A stretch of DNA of 64,000 nt from positions 558,001-622,000 of the forward strand of contig NZ_FRAY01000001.1 of the NCBI RefSeq assembly GCF_900142475.1. Direction: 5' to 3'. Origin of the DNA: Fibrobacter sp. UWH4. GTDB lineage: Bacteria; Fibrobacterota; Fibrobacteria; Fibrobacterales; Fibrobacteraceae. Made by a program: the position numbers and the translations under genes. The notes beneath the pieces are model-generated. The model did no database searches, was not told where the DNA came from, and worked only from the letters and a program-made list of their open reading frames with translations. This document shows, piece after piece, positions 61,101 through 64,000 of this stretch (positions are counted from its first letter, which is position 1; the number at the start of each line of letters is the position of its first letter).

Positions 61101-61183
61101 CTAAGGGTAACTCGAAACCCCGCGCCATGCTGCTCGGAATCGAAGAAATCCAGAACATGGAACGCTCCGGAAAATTCGGGTAA
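58121..61183 (+). CDS. ftsK: DNA translocase FtsK
   Basis: 1020 residues from a TTG with GGAGG four bases upstream; an ATG at 58061 is also in frame but overlaps the promoter. Lys/Ser-rich start, four N-terminal membrane helices (about 32-215), low-complexity linker (about 240-530), then the FtsK alpha/beta motor with Walker A AGQTGSGKSVC, and the KOPS-reading gamma domain (STSAVQRHFSVGFSRAGKI). Couples division to chromosome dimer resolution. Convergent with the phosphatase gene, 14 bases apart. Confidence 0.92.
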   Translation: MATQKKSTSKKAGKSSKSKKVLTPNSDTQGFGSIIGGWALVAFGLFLALGCFCSVYSGESGGFLGPYLGKMFPNGLAYMLGRVASVVAAGAMVLWGLSLISSSRRFTFIRYAVGLSLLTVNFSFLFAIRNYGQVKVPRAELMQNGGVVGQFLNQFVAAPVFGKESFLMPLGISLFLVVLVLVLAFGLRPRHFKFIVQATAWLKSVFKKREPIEGEIVEPVESTRSGRYAQVRTNMDLPGAGLPRGVYMDDNTVNIKPDGFNIRRKNKVSPFSGRNSWMDDEFSLNGSMNEIPNVPDEVLQTMTPHQVKEVVQPQPEPTNNVAGEYNLDEDPEIRRLEDYLRQNGGKMNALEIVEVKEKIAALKRARDLIAWEKDHLGRMQVKGDVRRDGSPVTGSMATRTVAAGAMPTGTMPAAKGVTQRSMTQVPADDRTVMAGEPTRGNVNAEDLLGGDGAKTIGAAASDDETFVPEVYGADDVGEVPEMLDDQFPELAEGGDGSIGNVPSGTSTAGMKASPIPQRDPTTVYDEYKVPAISDILEEHEPQTADYSEEELNAIGKMLEEKLENFKVKGRVIGCETGPMITRFEVEPGPGMKVSRFSALQEDLALPLKVSSVRILAPIPGKAAVGIEIPNRKFQTVYSLDVFQSEKFKPSPEKILVALGKDITGEAFTMDLAKAPHLLIAGQTGSGKSVCINALMASMLFSKTPDELRMILVDPKAVELKMYENIPHLLAPVITKPEIAIQALQWLCYEMDRRTEVLASAKVRNIGGFNAKFEAGELPDEVPEEDRSHRMAFIVVIIDEMADLMMVAGKEIEKNVARLAAKARAVGIHLVLATQRPSVKVITGIIKANLPTRISFKVASQIDARTVMDHAGAEKLLGRGDMLYKAVNDPEPVRVHGAFLSDEEAEKLADACSDQNVFYPQVESFDVSDGEGDEDGEGGGKDLGKLDKLLYEVAVWAVECRGLSTSAVQRHFSVGFSRAGKIVDQLYSLGVCGPAKGNSKPRAMLLGIEEIQNMERSGKFG

Positions 61184-61197
61184 GTTTGCGGCTTTGT

Positions 61198-62658
61198 CTA
61201 CCTGAGAGAAATTGACAACATGGTAATGTCGTCGAATTGTTCGGCATCACCCACAAAAGCTTGCAGGTCTTCCTTGATCTGAGTCAAGAATGCTTTGCCG
61301 CCACGGACATCGGCCGAATTGAGTTTTTTCAGCAGTCTCTCTTCGCCGTAAAGTTCTCCTGAGTCGTTGTGTGCTTCGGTTAATCCGTCGGTATAGATTA
61401 AAAGGCTGTCGCCATCCTGTAATTGAATCTCGGATTCCTTGTACTGAGTGTCGTCCATGCCTGCAAGGAATAACCCATGCTTGTTCTTCAAAAATTCAAA
61501 TTTTTTGCCCTTTCTTGCAAAACAGGGGGCGTTGTGGCCAGCATTGGTGAATTTTAAAATGCGTGTCTTGGTGTCTAGAATGCCAATCCATGCTGTGGCA
61601 AACATTTCTTCGGGGTTGTTTTCACACAGGATCCGGTTGACATCGGTAAAAATCTGCGCAGTCGATAGCTTCATCGAAGCATGGTCTTTGATCATCGTCT
61701 TCACGGTCATCGAGAAGAGGGCCGCGGGAACACCTTTGCCCGAAATATCGGCGATGACAAATGCAATATGCGTGCCGTCGATTTCAAAGAAATCGTAAAA
61801 GTCTCCGCCAACCTCCTTGGCGGTATCTATGGCCGCGTAGATGTTTACGTCGGGATGGTTGACAAAAGCTTTCTCTACGGAAGGAAGAGAACCTGTTTGA
61901 ATGTTTGCTGCGAGGTTCAGGTCGGTTTCGACGGCCACTATTTTCTCACGATTCTTGACGAACCTATTTGTGTTCACGTTTGTTGTAAAGAAGGCGAGTG
62001 CGATGGCGGATGAAAGACCGGTTTCTAGATAATTTTCATCAAGTTCCAAGACGAATAGCTGAATAAACTCAATTCCTGCAATCAATAAGGAGGTTATCAA
62101 AATACACCGGCCGTAGAATTTCTTTTCTGCATTTGATTTTCTGCGTCGGATTAAGTAATAGAAGGACTGCAACAATGGTGAACCCGCGTACACGAAAGCA
62201 ATCGGTACCAAGCAATAATCAAAGATTATGCCATATTGAATGTCCCCATGTTCGTCGATGGAGTATACTAGGCCGGTCCAAGGTGTCGTTAGACATAAAA
62301 TAACGGTAAGAACGGTGGGTGCGACAAATAGTGCGTAGTGCAATTTTTTTGAACTCATCTTGATTTCAAATTGGTTCAACGAAAATCGCGTAAACATCGA
62401 TGTTCCGAGCATCATTGCAATTGCAAAAACATAGGCACAAGCGTAGTTAAGAATCTTGTATGTAAGATTTCCATCTACAAAATGCCAGATTCCGTCAAAA
62501 GCGGATAAGACCGTTGCCGATACAAGCATGATGGAAAGTTTGTCCTTGAAACTCATCTTGTACAGCACGATGTTGTTGTACAACATGAATGCGGTTAGCA
62601 AGGTCGTGAAAACGGATATTTCGACAAATAGGGTTTCTGCAATTTCTTCATAGGTCAT
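61198..62658 (-). CDS. Membrane-bound SpoIIE/RsbU-type PP2C serine phosphatase
   Basis: 486 residues. About seven helices fill the first 235, with no known sensor domain. The PP2C domain starts near residue 260: VGGDFYDFFEI and FVIADISGKGVPAALFSM carry metal-binding aspartates, and LLIYTDGLTEAHN with FDDITMLSISL completes it. RsbU/SpoIIE proteins dephosphorylate anti-anti-sigma factors in partner switching. The gene starts two bases after the MATE-GHKL gene stop, so they are cotranscribed. Confidence 0.88.
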   Translation of the reverse strand: MTYEEIAETLFVEISVFTTLLTAFMLYNNIVLYKMSFKDKLSIMLVSATVLSAFDGIWHFVDGNLTYKILNYACAYVFAIAMMLGTSMFTRFSLNQFEIKMSSKKLHYALFVAPTVLTVILCLTTPWTGLVYSIDEHGDIQYGIIFDYCLVPIAFVYAGSPLLQSFYYLIRRRKSNAEKKFYGRCILITSLLIAGIEFIQLFVLELDENYLETGLSSAIALAFFTTNVNTNRFVKNREKIVAVETDLNLAANIQTGSLPSVEKAFVNHPDVNIYAAIDTAKEVGGDFYDFFEIDGTHIAFVIADISGKGVPAALFSMTVKTMIKDHASMKLSTAQIFTDVNRILCENNPEEMFATAWIGILDTKTRILKFTNAGHNAPCFARKGKKFEFLKNKHGLFLAGMDDTQYKESEIQLQDGDSLLIYTDGLTEAHNDSGELYGEERLLKKLNSADVRGGKAFLTQIKEDLQAFVGDAEQFDDITMLSISLR

Positions 62659-62660
62659 AT

Positions 62661-64000
62661 TTAGGCCTCGAATTTTACCTTGAATGTGTTGCGGTTGTAA
62701 CTCATGGTTGTGAGGTACATTTTGTTATTTTTCATTTTTTCCATATACCCCGAAACCATGAACTCGGTTATGGAACCAGCGATTACATCGTCGCTTGATA
62801 AGTCGAATAAAATGCCATCGTCCTTGGTGATAATCTGTATTCCATCTTCGCGAATAAAGACGGAACATTCCGCATAGGTAGTCGTGTTCCCGTTTTTCTC
62901 GTAAACAAGCATAAAAAGTTCTTCAATGAGCAATTTGACTTTGGCTATGATTTTTTTGTTGATACCGTTTTCCAGAAGGTATCGCTCTATCTGCTTTTGA
63001 ACATCAATAATCAATTCCGGTTCCAGCTTGAGTTCGTAAAAACGGTAGTTTAGCCGTTTTTCTTTATCAGCAAGTAGTAAGGGGTAATTTTCTTTGCCGT
63101 ATTTGATGCGGATAAATAGTGTCGAGACGATGTAGGCGAAAATACTCGAAAGGGCTATCCCGACAAAGAAACCGTAAATTCCAAACTTTTCGCCGAGAAT
63201 GAATAGGAAGGGGGCGGCGACAATCACGTCGCGTAATCCGCAGAGAAAAGCTCCGAGAAAAATCTTGTCGATGAGCAGATAATACGAAGAGAGCAAGTAG
63301 AGAAGACTGGTTCCGGTGAGCCCAAGAGCAATAATGCGTGCCCCGTTGATGGCCTCCTCGGCGATTTCTGGATTCTCGATGCCATAAATTTTTACGATGA
63401 GCGGAGCCGCTGCCGCTATGATGACGGTCATTAAAACCCCTTCGACAACAGCCGCTTTCTGCGCGAGCCTGTAGCAATTTTTAATGCCGCGGTAGGATTC
63501 TTCGCCTAGATAGATGTTGATGAGGGGTGTAATGGCTTCGCCGATGCCGTCAAAAATAATCTGAAACTCTTTTGCAAAGAATATAACGGAGGCGATAATC
63601 AGCATTTCAGAACCGAATGCGAATGTGATGTATTTTTCGACAATCACTGCAAAGCAGGCGAAAAATAGATAGGTACTCGCATCAATCGTACTGTATTTCG
63701 CTATGTGAAAAATTTTTGCAATTGAAAAGTGAAATCCGATTTTTAGCGAGTTTCCTTTTTTGAATAAGTGGAGACTAGTCACTAAAAGTGCAAGTGCGGT
63801 ACCGATAAACGAACCCAGGGCGATACCTTCGATACCTATGGATTTTGCCAAGACTGTGGAAAGGGCAATGTTGACAACTAGCTGTATGATGCCTGCGATT
63901 GTGCTAATCGTGTCGTCTCCATCTGAAAATACGGCTTCGCACATCAGTAGGAATAAAGGCAAAATCAGAATGGTTAGCTTGTACCAAAAGAAATACTGCT
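62661..64000 (-). CDS. MATE-family transporter fused to GHKL (anti-sigma-type) ATPase, 5' end outside window
   Basis: The frame is open to the window edge. The N-terminal part seen (about 310 residues) has at least nine helices of the MATE/flippase fold. The C-terminal 120 residues are a GHKL ATPase like RsbW: KVKLLIEELFMLVYEKNGN (N-box with Glu-Asn pattern) and TKDDGILFDL (G1 box D-x-G). A cytoplasmic kinase-like module on a transporter is unusual. The PP2C gene directly follows, suggesting the two act on a common target. Confidence 0.8.
   Translation of the reverse strand, partial: QYFFWYKLTILILPLFLLMCEAVFSDGDDTISTIAGIIQLVVNIALSTVLAKSIGIEGIALGSFIGTALALLVTSLHLFKKGNSLKIGFHFSIAKIFHIAKYSTIDASTYLFFACFAVIVEKYITFAFGSEMLIIASVIFFAKEFQIIFDGIGEAITPLINIYLGEESYRGIKNCYRLAQKAAVVEGVLMTVIIAAAAPLIVKIYGIENPEIAEEAINGARIIALGLTGTSLLYLLSSYYLLIDKIFLGAFLCGLRDVIVAAPFLFILGEKFGIYGFFVGIALSSIFAYIVSTLFIRIKYGKENYPLLLADKEKRLNYRFYELKLEPELIIDVQKQIERYLLENGINKKIIAKVKLLIEELFMLVYEKNGNTTTYAECSVFIREDGIQIITKDDGILFDLSSDDVIAGSITEFMVSGYMEKMKNNKMYLTTMSYNRNTFKVKFEA

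Overview
The window reads as chromosome from a Gram-negative, probably anaerobic bacterium, most likely a Fibrobacter species or close relative (Fibrobacterota). BamD, LptF and LptG imply an outer membrane; a class III (oxygen-sensitive) ribonucleotide reductase implies anaerobic growth; FabV, NspC, FtsK and Rho with long low-complexity extensions, and moderate base composition fit that group. The genus call rests on overall resemblance and has not been tested by a database search. No rRNA, tRNA, CRISPR array or insertion sequence was found.

Layout. 1-8.3 kb: the 3' part of a giant RTX-type surface/exoprotein, an M50-protease/HlyD-like fusion and a short SecA-like ATPase, all on the + strand, apparently a dedicated export cluster. 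8.3-12.9 kb (minus): rhomboid protease, PHP/CehA-type metallohydrolase, outer-membrane protein with a TATP minisatellite tail, BamD. 13-19.7 kb (plus): LptF/LptG, a GGDEF protein, a sodium:solute symporter and a SIMPL-domain protein. 20-23.3 kb: nrdD with paired NrdR boxes over its promoter, then a separate 48-residue gene that carries the glycyl-radical domain missing from NrdD, then nrdG. 23.3-28.1 kb: PEGA-like envelope protein, DUF1007 protein, thioredoxin, HisF, TldD. 28.1-29.5 kb: FabV. 29.5-37.6 kb (minus): an AT-rich accessory block of mostly unrecognised membrane, lipoprotein and secreted proteins, including a DUF805-J-domain fusion, a Sel1-repeat protein, tandem paralogues and a lipoprotein gene broken by one base in an A6 tract. 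37.8-46.5 kb: RadA, a hairpin-rich spacer, a secreted pentapeptide-repeat protein, a flavoprotein, SufE, a striking array of inverted ACCTATAAA motifs, TsaE and NspC. 46.5-54.8 kb: FecCD-type ABC importer, sigma-54 activator, ProC, Rho, FolK, deoxynucleoside kinase, PanC. 54.8-64 kb: CHASE2-adenylate cyclase, FtsK, SpoIIE-type phosphatase and a MATE transporter fused to a GHKL ATPase, cut by the window end.

How the genes work together. Most of the window is housekeeping (envelope assembly, LPS export, anaerobic dNTP synthesis, Fe-S, tRNA modification, cofactor and amino-acid synthesis) interleaved with signalling (GGDEF, CHASE2 cyclase, sigma-54 activator, PP2C/GHKL pair). Short repeats are scattered between genes: heptamer tracts based on GAACTTA or CCGAATT, one of which lies inside a coding sequence, and palindromic dispersed elements. 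The features best worth following up are the RTX/M50-HlyD/SecA-like export set, the split anaerobic ribonucleotide reductase, the ACCTATAAA inverted-pair array at 43.5-43.8 kb, the MATE-GHKL/PP2C pair, and the accessory block.
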